Assembly: GCA_016617855.1 (NCBI GenBank)
Contig: JAECUM010006763.1
Span: 62,001-126,000 of the forward strand
DNA: 64,000 nucleotides
From: Megalonaias nervosa
Lineage: Eukaryota > Mollusca > Bivalvia > Unionida > Unionidae
Direction of reading: 5' to 3'
Both the position numbers and the translations under genes were made by a program. Below the pieces are notes generated by a model. The model worked only from the letters and a program-made list of their open reading frames with translations. It ran no database searches and was not told the origin of the DNA. Position 1 is the stretch's first letter; each line of letters starts with the position of its first letter. Of the stretch, positions 12,457-22,830 are shown one piece after another.

Positions 12457-14452
12457 GTGTGTTCTCATTTGAATTATGCCCTCTATTTCCCAGTATTCAT
12501 ATTTGCATTTAACATTGGATTTAAGCAATACTTTATTTTCTAGTAGAAAATTTTCTTAGTTATTTTGGACATATGACTCTAAAAGAGAATAACAGAAAAT
12601 GCACTGTAACAAAATTTAATTGAGTAACTAGATTACATTATTGTAATTGCAAGTTGGTAAAAATGCTTAATCAACTACCTTTAATCAATTTTTTTTATAT
12701 TTTTGTATTTATTTGTTTTATATACTTTTTAAAAGTTCACAATAATGGCACTTTCAATGATTTCTAAATGCGTTTGACACAACCCCTGTACCATGTACAT
12801 GAGGACAAATGCACAAGTGTCCTCATTTCTTTGTTGCAGTTAAAACATTACTGTAACTATTCATACATAACACACTAAAATGCATAAAATTACAGACATG
12901 GCTCATTTATAGTTGGTATATGAACTAAACCCTTCTTTCCAACCGAACTAACACACACGTAGGTGCATCTATTTTTAGAAGGAGGGGTTTTTGTAATGTA
13001 ATTACTCACTTTATATAGCTTCATTACAACAGCCCATGATAGGATTGCAAAGTTATGGTTTATTTATTTGTCTACGTACTTGTATTAATTTTAGGTACTG
13101 ATTAAATATTATCTGCTTCGCAGCTCTTTTCCGTATTTTCACAAATACGAGTCCAGTCAGAAAACAACTTTGACCTTACAACGCTTCTTGCGAATTCCAC
13201 AACATAGCATTGTCTCATATGTTTCTCACCTATATAATTGAATTTTAAAGTTAAATCTTAAATAACATAATACCTAGGCTTTATTTTCTATGAATTGTAT
13301 ATCTGTCTGTATATACCTGCTCAATGATTTACGAAAACAGACAATCTGATAAAGTATAACGGTACCAATTGTACAACCCCAGGTGGGCGGAGCTTTAGGT
13401 GTAGGGAACATTGTATTCAGAAATAAACAACAAACTAACTGTGATTGGTGCATTATGTAAGAGTTGTACTTTCTGTTAGGCTTAAATAAAAGTTGAGCCT
13501 CTTGGCAACATGTGAGATTATGTTAATTCATATCTAGATCACATTTTCTATTTTTTATGATTTTCTTCAAATGTGGTACACATGACTGAAAATGTGTCTG
13601 GTATGACTAGATAACTCTTACTCCTGTCTAGTACCAGCAAAGATATCTCTCTTAAATGCAACGGAGTATCTGGTTCTGTCCTTGTCAAACTGACAATCTA
13701 ACATTGTTCCCTGTGAATGTGCAAGAGTTTGTCAGCGTAACTGATATTAAAACTAGGCCTAACCACTGATGGCTTGAAGAATACCTTTAGCTACAACACA
13801 ATACTAGAATAAACCTGCCTAAGGCGAGGGGGCATCTCAAAACATATTTGTCAATGTGCCTCTAAAATAATCACAGGGCGAAGTCGTTTTCGCTTTCCTA
13901 ACAGAAGAAGGTGAAATTTACAATTTTTAGGCAACTTAATCGCCCACTTCACCTGGTAGCGTGACCCCTGGTAACCCATGTAACTTTGATTGCATCATAC
14001 CTTTTGTTACTTTTTTCTACTATTAATCATCACAAATCTGAAAATAGGTTCTGTACTACAAGATTACTTGTATGGTTTCATTAAGTGGTCAGTACATACT
14101 GGCAGACAGATTTAACTAGATATAAAATGAGGTCCATTAAGTAGTCAGTACATAAAGGTAGATAGATTTGACTCAGTATAAAGCAGGGATCACGCTGGGC
14201 TTTGCCAATATCGCAAATTGCGATTTTTTTCTTTCTTATTGGTGACAAAATATACCATCTGGTGATCTTTTTGGCTGTTCAAAAATGTTTATACAGTCCT
14301 GGGTTTGGAGTTGAGAAATTCAAAGGCACCATGACAGGAACCGTATTCTTGGATGTAAAATAGCACTGGAATCTATTGTTACATAAACAAATCCTGTGGT
14401 CATATTGACAAGCCACCCTAACACGGCACTGTTATATCATAACATGCTTATG

Positions 14453-14570
14453 CTGATGTCAGACCTTGGTACTCTGTGCTGTAATATAACCTAAATAGTC
14501 ATGCTATCTATCTGATGTCAGACCTTGGTACTCTGTGCTGTAATATAACCTAAATAGTCATGCTATCTGA
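14453..14570 (+). repeat. 59-bp tandem duplication
   Basis: Two near-identical copies starting CTGATGTCAGACCTTGGTAC, at 14453 and 14512. Confidence 0.92.
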
Positions 14571-14696
14571 CTAGCTACAAATGACCACTTCTAAAATCAG
14601 GAACAGGAATAACTACAATCTACCAGAAAAATGTACCAGACAAAATAGTTTTGCTGAAACTTCAAAGAAAACTGATTACCTTTGAAGCATTGATTG

Positions 14697-14699
<3 letters not shown>

Positions 14700-14741
<42 letters not shown>
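14700..14741. repeat. (AT)n microsatellite
   Basis: About 20 AT units. Confidence 0.95.
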
Positions 14742-14744
<3 letters not shown>

Positions 14745-15901
14745 TAACCAAATGAAAATAAATTCCGTCTCCATCGATGTTTTACAATTATTTCATTTTG
14801 CCGCAACAATAACAAATGGGCATTTGTTCGGTCCTTCAAAAAAGTGCCTTTAGCGCTCAATAACACATGAACTTTCATTGAAACAAGCCAAAGACCTTTG
14901 ATCACAAAAACTCGGCAACAAACTTAAATAAAAGCATTGTTTCATTTTTTTTAGTGATTGGAACATATTTATTGTGCCATGAAAGTTTCCTGTTTGCAAC
15001 AAAAAGTTCATGCTTACGATCGCTACCAATGGTGGTTTAAAACCCCAATTGAAGTTCCAATATTTTCAAACAGTAGGGATCTGGCCATTGAGTTAATGAA
15101 CATGGGACATCTTGCAAGAATGTTAAAACTTTTTAATTTGTTCACGTTTTCATTTCCCTATGAATAACCTCATCCCTTTGGTCGCTTCAGCATCATGGTA
15201 GTTGTCTCTGGCTGATCCAAATCTCAGCCAATCTAAGTACACGTACTTGTAGCATATAAACAACTATGCAGCCATGTGCTATTAGGATAATAAATATCAG
15301 AGTGAATTATTTTGAAAAACGTGTTGACAATGGGATTTCGATCAAACGAGGACTGCTTTTTTTTATATATACGTTTTAGTTGTGATTTTTAATGGGATTT
15401 GACTGATATATCAATTTTCTAACATATGAGTGTGCATGTATATTATTTAACATGTTATGGAGTGTACTACACAAATGTAAGTTGTCAATATACAAGTGTA
15501 TTTCAGAGTAGTCTTCATTTAATCAAAATTTCCATTTTTTTTTCTCCATGTAAAATCCTAGTCATTGATGACAGGTCATCTCTTAAAAATTTCACTTGTA
15601 TGCGAAATTTCAATTTATGTTCAACCCCGCCCCATACAAACTTATCTATACACCTGCTTATGTCAACAATATTACTTTGGTCCCGAGGGTGTTGAGATAG
15701 ACGGATAGTACAGTATTATGAAAATGGCGACATGTTTTGAAAATTGGCGACAAAATATTGAGGAGGGTGATTTTTTTGGCAACAATTTTTTTAAGGCCAA
15801 CGCCATCCCTGGTAAAGGTTTCCATATGTGGCAACAGGAACCTTACCACATCTTGACTAACTGATAGATCTTTCAACTTTAGTAAAGCTGTTATTACTTA
15901 C

Positions 15902-16209
15902 CAATTACAAAAGGCTCTTTTAGCTGGCCATGGGAGTCATACCAGGGTGGCCTCCCTGCAGTGTACAGCGTTCTCAAGCCAGAATGGTATACTCTCCCCG
16001 ATTTCTGGCTGCCACCTCCACCTGCTCGAGATTTCTTTCTCCCATGAGAAAATTTTGGTGGATTCTGTGAAAACTTCAGGGGACTTGATGGGGACTTGGT
16101 AGGTGTTTTATTTGATGACTTTGAGTTCTGAGGCAAGCCCTCCAAGTAACCAATATCATCTTGTTCATGATCTTCTCCGCTATCACTTTGTGAATGTAAC
16201 AAATGAATA
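15902..16209 (-). CDS. UCKL1: UCKL1 homologue, exon 2 (N-terminal linker into kinase domain)
   Basis: Internal exon of 308 bases between an acceptor (TTAACAG|T at 16210) and a consensus donor (G|GTAAGT at 15902/15901). The first two thirds encode a Ser/Pro/Lys-rich, probably disordered tail with an acidic start (SDSGEDHEQDD) and a basic, glycine-rich stretch. The last part reads LRTLYTAGRPPWYDSHGQ and then PFVIG, the strongly conserved lead-in to the P-loop in UCKL1-type uridine-cytidine kinases. It ends in phase 1 and joins the P-loop exon to give a continuous glycine-rich loop. No frame damage is visible, in contrast to the transposon genes nearby. Confidence 0.9.
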
Positions 16210-16850
16210 CTGTTAATATTAATTCTGTTATCACTAACACTACTGACTTTATGAATTAATTAATGATTTATTTCTTAAAGTATTTTGGTTGTACTGCATA
16301 ACAGTGTACAAATTATGTTACACATTGATTTACATGCAATCTGGTGTTAAATTGAAGCAGAAATAATGAACACTAACAATTGGCATCTTATATACAAGGT
16401 TCACTGTAAAAATTGCAAATGTATTTTTAGATAAAAGTACACAATCTTGCGAAATTATAGTACATACTACATGCTTCATTTTATTTGTAATTGTTGGGGA
16501 ATACTGCATCAAGTTTCATATCTGATGAGAAACCTTATTCATTTTCATTTATTATAAAATATTCTCTATTCCAAAAGCAACAAAGGTATATCTGCATATT
16601 TTCATGTAAATACTGTTATCATTACATCTAATGAGTCATAAGAGCATATTCTTCTGAAACAAAGCATGTTTTCAAATGACGTCTGCTTCTTATTTCATTG
16701 TAATATGGACAAAACAGTAAAAGGCCATTTCATTTTCATTGATGTTCCTACTAAAATGATATCTACAAAACTGACATTTTTTTCTTCACTTACACTGCAG
16801 TGTAAAGTTTCCATCGTCTTGCAAATCTCCAGATTAAGACTAGACAATCC

Positions 16851-16987
16851 TGGTGTACTACAAGCTATTCTATGAAGTTTATCAGTGTCCTACAAGCTAT
16901 TCTATGAAGTCTACTGGTGTACTACAAGCTATTCTATGAAGTCTACTGGTGTACTACAAGCTATTCTATGAAGTTTACAGGTGTACA
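16851..16987 (+). repeat. 32-bp minisatellite, left block (about 4 copies)
   Basis: Four units of the TACTACAAGCTATTCTATGA / AGTTTACAGGTG type, the same monomer as the large array that resumes at 18287. The LINE fragment sits between the two blocks. Confidence 0.95.
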
Positions 16988-18286
16988 AGGCTCTCAGTGA
17001 ACAGACTCTAGAGGCATTCCATGATGTGCTAACCAGCATCTGGACGGAAGAGGAGATGCCAGATGACCTCTGCGACGCATCAATTGTAACCATCTATAAG
17101 AATAAAGGCACACGTGCGGACTGCAATAACTATAGAGGCATCTCCCTACTCTCCATAGCTGGCAAAATACTTGCTCGCCTCATTCTCAACAGACTTATCG
17201 CATCAGTGTCAGAAGATAACCTACCTGAGTCTCAATGTGGTTTTCGCCCAGACCGTAGCACTGCTGACATGATCTTCGCAGTAAGACAAGTCCAAGAGAA
17301 ATGCCTTGAGCAGAACATTAATCTGTATGCCGTCTTCGTGGACCTGACGAAGGCATTCGACACAGTCAACAGAGACGCACTGTGGGTAATACTCAAGAAG
17401 CTTGGTTGTCCTCAGAAGTTTACCAACCTCATCCGGCTTTTCCATGATGACATGACTGGGGAGATTCTCTCAGACAGTGAACCCTCTGAGAACTTCCTCA
17501 TATCTAAAGGTGTCAAACAGGGCTGTGTACTCGCTCCGGTGCTCTTCAACCTCTTCTTCACGCAAGTACTGCTCCACGCCATCCATGACCTTGACCTTGG
17601 TATCTACTTTAGGTATCACCTGGATGGATCAGTGTTTGATCTCAGACACCTAGCTGCTAAAACCAAAACGCTTGAAAGACTCATCACTGAAGCACTCTTT
17701 GCAGATGACTGTGCCCTCATGGCCCATGAAGAGATTCACCTACAGACAATTGTGGACAAGTTCTCTGAAGCCTCCAATCTGTTCGGACTCACAATTAGCC
17801 TAGGAAAGACAGAAGTCCTCTTCCAGCCTGCCCCAAACACTGTCCCTTCACAACCCTGCATCACCATTGGCGACACGCAGCTGAAGAATGTGGACAGCTT
17901 CAAATACCTAGGCAGCACAATATCCAATGATGGCTCCCTGGACAAAGAGATCACTGCGAGGATCCAAAAGGCCAGCCAAGCACTCAGACGACTTCAAACC
18001 AAGGTCTTGCAGCACAAGGATATACACTTGTCAACAAAGTTGAAGGTGTACAATGCAGTTGTCCTGACGTCTCTCTTGTATGGCTGTGAAACGTGGACTG
18101 TATATCGAAGGCACATCAGTCGGTTGGAACAAAGCTGCGTCTCAGCCACCCCCAAGTACCAGTGTCCCATGCCCCACCTGCAACCGCCTGTGTTCATTGG
18201 AATTTGGACTCCGGAGCCACATACGCGTCCATCATTGATAAGACTGCACAACATGTCTTCCTTGGCCCCCAAGAGACTACCAATTG
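16988..18286 (+). mobile_element. Non-LTR retrotransposon (LINE) reverse transcriptase fragment
   Basis: One long plus-strand frame encodes the central and C-terminal reverse transcriptase domain. In order it has NNYRGISLLS, QCGFRPDRSTADMIF, VDLTKAFDTVNRDALW (motif A), GVKQGCVLAPVLFNLFF, ALFADDCALMA (motif C, catalytic DD), SLGKTEVL and FKYLGSTISNDGSLDKEI. The endonuclease and upstream RT motifs are missing. After HISRLEQ the expected RT C-terminus is absent. In another frame the DNA instead encodes a C2H2-like finger (CPTCNRLCSLEFGLRSHIR, about 18157-18215), so an internal deletion joined RT to the element's C-terminal finger. The fragment lies antisense inside UCKL1 intron 1 and splits a 32-bp satellite array without a clear target duplication. 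Confidence 0.93.
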
Positions 18287-19815
18287 ACAAGCTATTCTAT
18301 GAAGTTTACAGGTGTACTACAAGCTATTCTATGAAGTTTACAGGTGTACTACAAGCTATTCTATGAAGTTTACAGGTGTACTACAAGCTATTTCATGAAG
18401 TTTACAGGCATACTACAAGCTATTCTATGAAGTTTACAGGTGTACTACAAGCTATTCTATGAAGTTTGCTGGCATACTACAAGCTATTCCATGAAATTTA
18501 CAGGCATACTACAAGCTATTCCATGAAGTTTACAGGCACACTACAAGCTATTCTATGAAGTTTACAGGCATACTACAAGCTATTCTACGAAGTTTATCAG
18601 TGTACTACAAGCTATTCCATGAAGTTTACAGGCATACTACAAGCTATTCTATGAAGTTTACCAGTGTACTACAAGCTATTCTATGAAGTTTACAGGCATA
18701 CTACAAGCTATTCTATGAAGCTTACAGGTGTACTACAAGCTATTCTATGAAGTTTACAGGCATACTACAAGCTATTCTATGAAGTTTACAGGTGTACTAC
18801 AAGCTATGCTATGACGTTTACAGGCATACTACAAGCTATTCTATGAAGTTTACAGGCATACTACAAGCTATTCTATGAAGTTTACAGGCATACTACAAGC
18901 TATTCTATGAAGTCTACAGGTGTACTACAAGCTATTCTATGAAGTTTACCAGTGTACTACAAGCTATTCTATGAAGTTTACCAGTGTACTACAAGCTATT
19001 CTATGAAGTTTACAGGCATGCTACAAGCTATTCAATGAAGTTTACAGGCATACTACAAGCTATTCTATGAAGTTTACCAGTGTACTACAAGTTATTCCAT
19101 GAAGTTTACAGGCATACTACAAGCTATTCCATGAAGTTTACCAGTGTACTACAAGCTATTCTATGAAGTTTACCAGTGTACTACAAGCTATTCTATGAAG
19201 TTTACCAGTGTACTACAAACTATTCTATGAAGTTTACAGGCATACTACAAGCTATTCTATGAAGTTTATAGGCATACTATAAGCTATTCTATGAAGTTAC
19301 AGGCATACTACAAGCTATTCCACGAAGTTTACAGGCATACTACAAGCTATTCTACAAAGTTTACAGGCATACTACAAGCTATTCCATGAAGTTTACAGGC
19401 ATACTACAAGCTATTCTATGAAGTTTACAGGCATACTACAAGCTATTCCATGACGTTTACAGGCATACTATAAGCTATTCTAAGAAGTTTACATCCATGC
19501 TACAAGCTATTCTATGAAGTTTACAGGCATACTACAAGCTATTCTATGATGTTTACAGGTGTACTACAAGCTATTCTTTGAAGTTTACAGGCATACTACA
19601 AGCTATTCTATGAAGTTTACAGGTGTACTACAACCTATTCTATGAAGTTTACAGGCATACTACAAGCTATTCCACGAAGTTTACCAGTGTACTACAATCT
19701 GTTCCATGAAGTTTACCAGTTATTAAAAGCTATTCCATGAAGTTTACAGGTTTACTAAAAGCAATTCCATGAAGTCTATTGGTGTACTAAGAGCTATTCC
19801 ATGAAGTTTACTGCT
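18287..19815 (+). repeat. 32-bp minisatellite, main block (about 47 copies)
   Basis: Monomer TATTCTATGAAGTTTACAGG plus (T/C)(G/A)TACTACAAGC. Common variants are ACAGGCATAC, ACAGGTGTAC and ACCAGTGTAC, interspersed without obvious higher-order order. Confidence 0.98.
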
Positions 19816-20639
19816 AATACATCTGATTTTTTCTGATTCTTATAAGCTTTAAACATCATGATGATGAAATCAAGTTTAGAGTACTATGCAATTAAAAAAA
19901 CAAAACATTCTTGATTGCATACATCTTAAACTCTTGGAATAAATGCAAATACAAGGCCTTCTGTATCTTCGCTAGCCAAGGTTCCGATAACCCTATCTAA
20001 AACTTGGCGGACAGAGCAGCTATATTGGTGCTTTGTCCTAGCAACATCTATTGTATTTCATGTGTTGCCTCCCTTAGGATGCAATGCCAACTAACCAATA
20101 GCCTAGTGCATTGTACACCGGCTGAAAACAGTGGTGGCAATTGACTTAAAAAGGATACTTTGTAAGTTTAACATGGAAAGTATGACTATGTACCAGAGGG
20201 AAGCCATCACAGGTCTATTCGAGTGAAAGGTATTTGTGCAAACATGGGCAGGCACTGGAAAAGTGCTAATTTATCCAGCCAATTCAAGTTGTGTGTTCCC
20301 ATTGTCTCAATCACGTAGGAACAGTGTTCAAATGTGAACAACTTAATTTTGATTGGATGCGGTGAGTTGCTGCCGCATCTAATCACATTCACAGACCCGA
20401 AGCACAGAAATATCTGCTCAATATGCCAAGGTGTAATCTTACCAGCACTTCACAGCATCTCCTGGGCTACCAATTACCACTCATTTGTGTAGTATCTCCT
20501 GGGCCACCTATTACTATTTAAGATTGTCATGTGCAGAAATATCAATAACCGGCTGCAATATATTTTACAAGAAGTATTCTGACTTAAGTGATATAACTGA
20601 AATCAAGTCACATTCCAATCTGAATGAACTTATTATAAT

Positions 20640-20957
20640 GTGTTTTCAACCATATATCTATAAACAAAGTGCAGTTTGACTGTACTTGTGTCTGTTTTCA
20701 ACCATATACTTATAAACAGTGCAATCTGACTGTACTTACGTCTGTTTTCAGCTATATACCTATAAACAGTGTAATTTGACTGTACCTAAGGCTGTTTTCA
20801 ACCATATACATGTACCTATAAACACAGTGCAATCTGACTGTACTTACAACTGATTTTTCAACCATATACATGTACCTATAAACACAGTGCAATCTGTCTG
20901 TACTTAAAACTGATCTTTCAACCATATACATGTGCCTATAAACACAGTATACATACT
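20640..20957 (+). repeat. Tandem repeat, 52-64 bp x 5
   Basis: Units share TTTTCAACCATATA(C), TATAAACA(CA)GTGCAATCTG and CTGTACTTA. The last three copies carry an extra CATGTACC and are longer than the first two. Confidence 0.9.
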
Positions 20958-21034
20958 GCAAGTACTAATTATTACCTCAACCTCCTTCACTGACAGTATA
21001 TTAATTTGATCCTATGTCTGTCAATGGAGCACTG

Positions 21035-21336
21035 CTCCAGTGGCCTAGTGGTTAGAGTGTCCACATCTGATGCGGGAGGTCGCGGGTTCGAAACCCTGGC
21101 TGAGTGATACCAAAGACTTATAAAATGGTACTACAGCTGCCTCACTAGTCACTCAGCATTAAGAGGTTATTGCTAGGACTGGTTGGCCTAGTGTCAGGAT
21201 AATGTGACTGGATGGGACATCATGCTACATGTCTTTGGCATGATGCCCCAGTGCTAAACATCACTATAAACTGCCACACTGCAGACATCAAAGTGATGTG
21301 ACTGAAAATTTTTTAAATCTATGTTAAAATTCCAAA

Positions 21337-21368
<32 letters not shown>
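21035..21368 (+). repeat. CA-tailed tRNA-derived SINE (family A), copy 1
   Basis: The head has a perfect A box TGGCCTAGTGG (21041-21051) and perfect B box GGTTCGAAACC (21085-21095). The body contains GACTTATAAAA(T)GGTACT, GGATAATGTGACTGG, GGCATGATGCCCCA and CATCACTATAAACTGCCAC. The 3' end is a (CA)n run. It is flanked by an imperfect 16-bp target duplication (T(G/A)TCAATG(G/A)AGCA(C/G)TG) at 21019-21034 and 21369-21384. Two more copies are at 36237-36586 (minus) and 62592-62871. Confidence 0.9.
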
Positions 21369-21370
<2 letters not shown>

Positions 21371-21589
21371 TCAATGAAGCAGTGTGATTCACAACCAAAT
21401 GTCTTTTCCAACAGTTTTGCTCATCTTCATACATACTACTACATACCAAGGTCTCCTTAATTCATTCCACCAAAATGCAAATCAACATTTTATCAAAACT
21501 GACTTAAAATTTTATCAAGGCATAATAGGTGGTCAATTTGAATATAGCACCTGATTGCATGAGCACAACTCACAGACAGAAAACACTGC

Positions 21590-22034
21590 AAGTCATAATA
21601 ACATCCATGCTTTGTAAGAAGAGACACAGACTGTTTGGTAATTTGGACTGTAAAGACCTTCTTTATTCGAAGCTTGCCTCTGGCAAAAGATCAATCAAAC
21701 AGCCACATCTCCGCTTCAAGGATGTCTGCAAGCATGACATGAAAATCCTTGACATCGATGTCAACACCTGGGAAGAGCTTGCTCTAGACAGGTCCAGCTG
21801 GCAACATGCTCTGATCACCGGTCTGAAAGCCGGCAAGGAAAAGCTATTCTTGCTCGCCAATGAAAAGCGATCTCAGAGGAAGAAGAAACAGCTCCAACCC
21901 ACACAAGACTCAACCTTCAAGTGCAGCAAGGACTGCCACTCCCATGCTGGGTTCCATAGCCACAGCAGATGCTGCACAACCACCAAACAGGACATCTCTC
22001 ATGGGCGCACTCCCATCGTCTCTCGAGACTAATG
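21590..22034 (+). mobile_element. LINE 3' end fragment (ORF2 C-terminus)
   Basis: An open plus-strand frame ending at a TAA near 22032 encodes a typical non-LTR ORF2 tail. It contains LLYSKLASGKRSIKQPHLRF, FKDVCKHDMKILDIDVNTWE, ELALDRSSWQ, a Lys/Arg-rich helix, a C2H2-like finger remnant (CSKDCHSHAGFHSHSRCC) and the end GRTPIVSRD. It could be the 3' part of the same element as 16988-18286, displaced by satellite growth and a SINE, or an independent insertion. Confidence 0.8.
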
Positions 22035-22706
22035 GATGCCAACAGAACGGAAATTCTGCTGCTCCGTTAACAACTGGGTCTATAGAATCATTTCATACTC
22101 ATAACCTCCATTTCTTGAAGCTACGAAATTGTAGCCAATATACCGTACATGTGATCAAAGGTTAACTCTCGACGATCGTGGTGTTTTCAAAGTGAGTTGT
22201 GACTGATTGTAGTATCTTCATGGTCGATTGTGATAGACTGGTAAATTACGACATCCCCTCAGCCTAGTCCTACAACGTAAGTCTCGTTACCCCGATATTT
22301 TTCTTTTGGGTGGGTGATGGCACTTGAACAAAAACAACATGTGCTATGCCTTACATTGTAGGACTATCCTCAGCCAAGCGTGTAGCAGAGGAAGTGGTAT
22401 TAAACAATAGAATTTCTGGTTATTCTTGACATCCTAATTTGATCTTATAGTATCACGATACCTAAGTGGCCTTTCTAAACCTGAATTAATGAAGGCTGAA
22501 CATCTAAAATTCAATATTCATTGGCGAACAAATAACCATTTAAACAAATAACATGTACGTAACAGAACGCACGTGTTTTGCTGGTTTCGTTGGCCAGTTA
22601 TTAAGGAAAATATACGCTATGAGAAAATAGCATTGTTCACAGTAATAATTATGAACGATGTACCCTGTATATTTTCTAGAAAAACCAGTAAAGAAAACAA
22701 AATTAC

Positions 22707-22756
22707 CTGCTGTCTGAAGCCGAGCTTTGACGTTGCTTAAACTGAAAAACCGACAT
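22707..22756 (-). CDS. UCKL1: UCKL1 homologue, putative exon 1
   Basis: Putative first coding exon. The ATG is at 22756 and 16 codons plus two bases (MSVFQFKQRQ...) run to a donor read on the minus strand as CAG|GTAATT. The reading phase (two bases left over) is exactly what the next exon at 16209 needs, and the joined frame stays open. The N-terminus of UCKL1 proteins is poorly conserved, serine-rich and of variable length, so the assignment rests on phase, splice site and position rather than on homology. A CCAAT box lies about 45 bases upstream. Alternative: an additional non-coding first exon could exist further right. No transcript evidence is available here. Confidence 0.6.
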
Positions 22757-22830
22757 GTCTTGTTTTGGTACGTCAGCAATTACTGGCGCACCTGTCACTG
22801 ATTGGACAATTATACGGACGAAAGAATAAC
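22757..22830 (-). promoter_or_regulatory. Probable UCKL1 proximal promoter
   Basis: Immediately upstream of the putative UCKL1 start. On the minus strand it contains a CCAATCAG box (plus CTGATTGG at 22798-22805) and a TGACGTA word resembling a CRE half-site (22769-22775). No TATA box is evident, as expected for a housekeeping-type gene. The transcription start is not determinable from sequence alone. Confidence 0.4.

Larger units (their letters stand above)
7297..15901. other. UCKL1 intron 2 (8.6 kb), repeat-rich
   Basis: The largest UCKL1 intron. From left to right it holds GACCAGT-rich low-complexity DNA (8755-8815), two copies of a diverged GGGCCC block, a palindromic repeat array, a 24-bp minisatellite, a dispersed repeat, a 48-bp minisatellite, a SINE-B fragment with a 41-bp duplication, (AT)n tracts and a 59-bp duplication. 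The stretches 7300-8700 and 12460-14450 show no gene, only AT-rich DNA. Confidence 0.6.
16210..22706. other. UCKL1 intron 1, occupied by satellite and LINE sequence
   Basis: A 6.5 kb intron filled from 16851 rightwards by a 32-bp minisatellite split by a LINE, then a 52-64 bp tandem repeat, a CA-tailed SINE and a LINE 3' end. The pieces 16214-16850, 19820-20640 and 22040-22700 show no gene. Confidence 0.6.

Noticed and set aside
18287..19815. CRISPR-like regular array
   Set aside because: The 32-bp units are contiguous without unique spacers, and the context is eukaryotic intron.
21041..21110. Possible tRNA gene (A and B boxes perfect)
   Set aside because: The sequence continues into the SINE body and CA tail, the acceptor stem does not pair, and two further copies share the same body.
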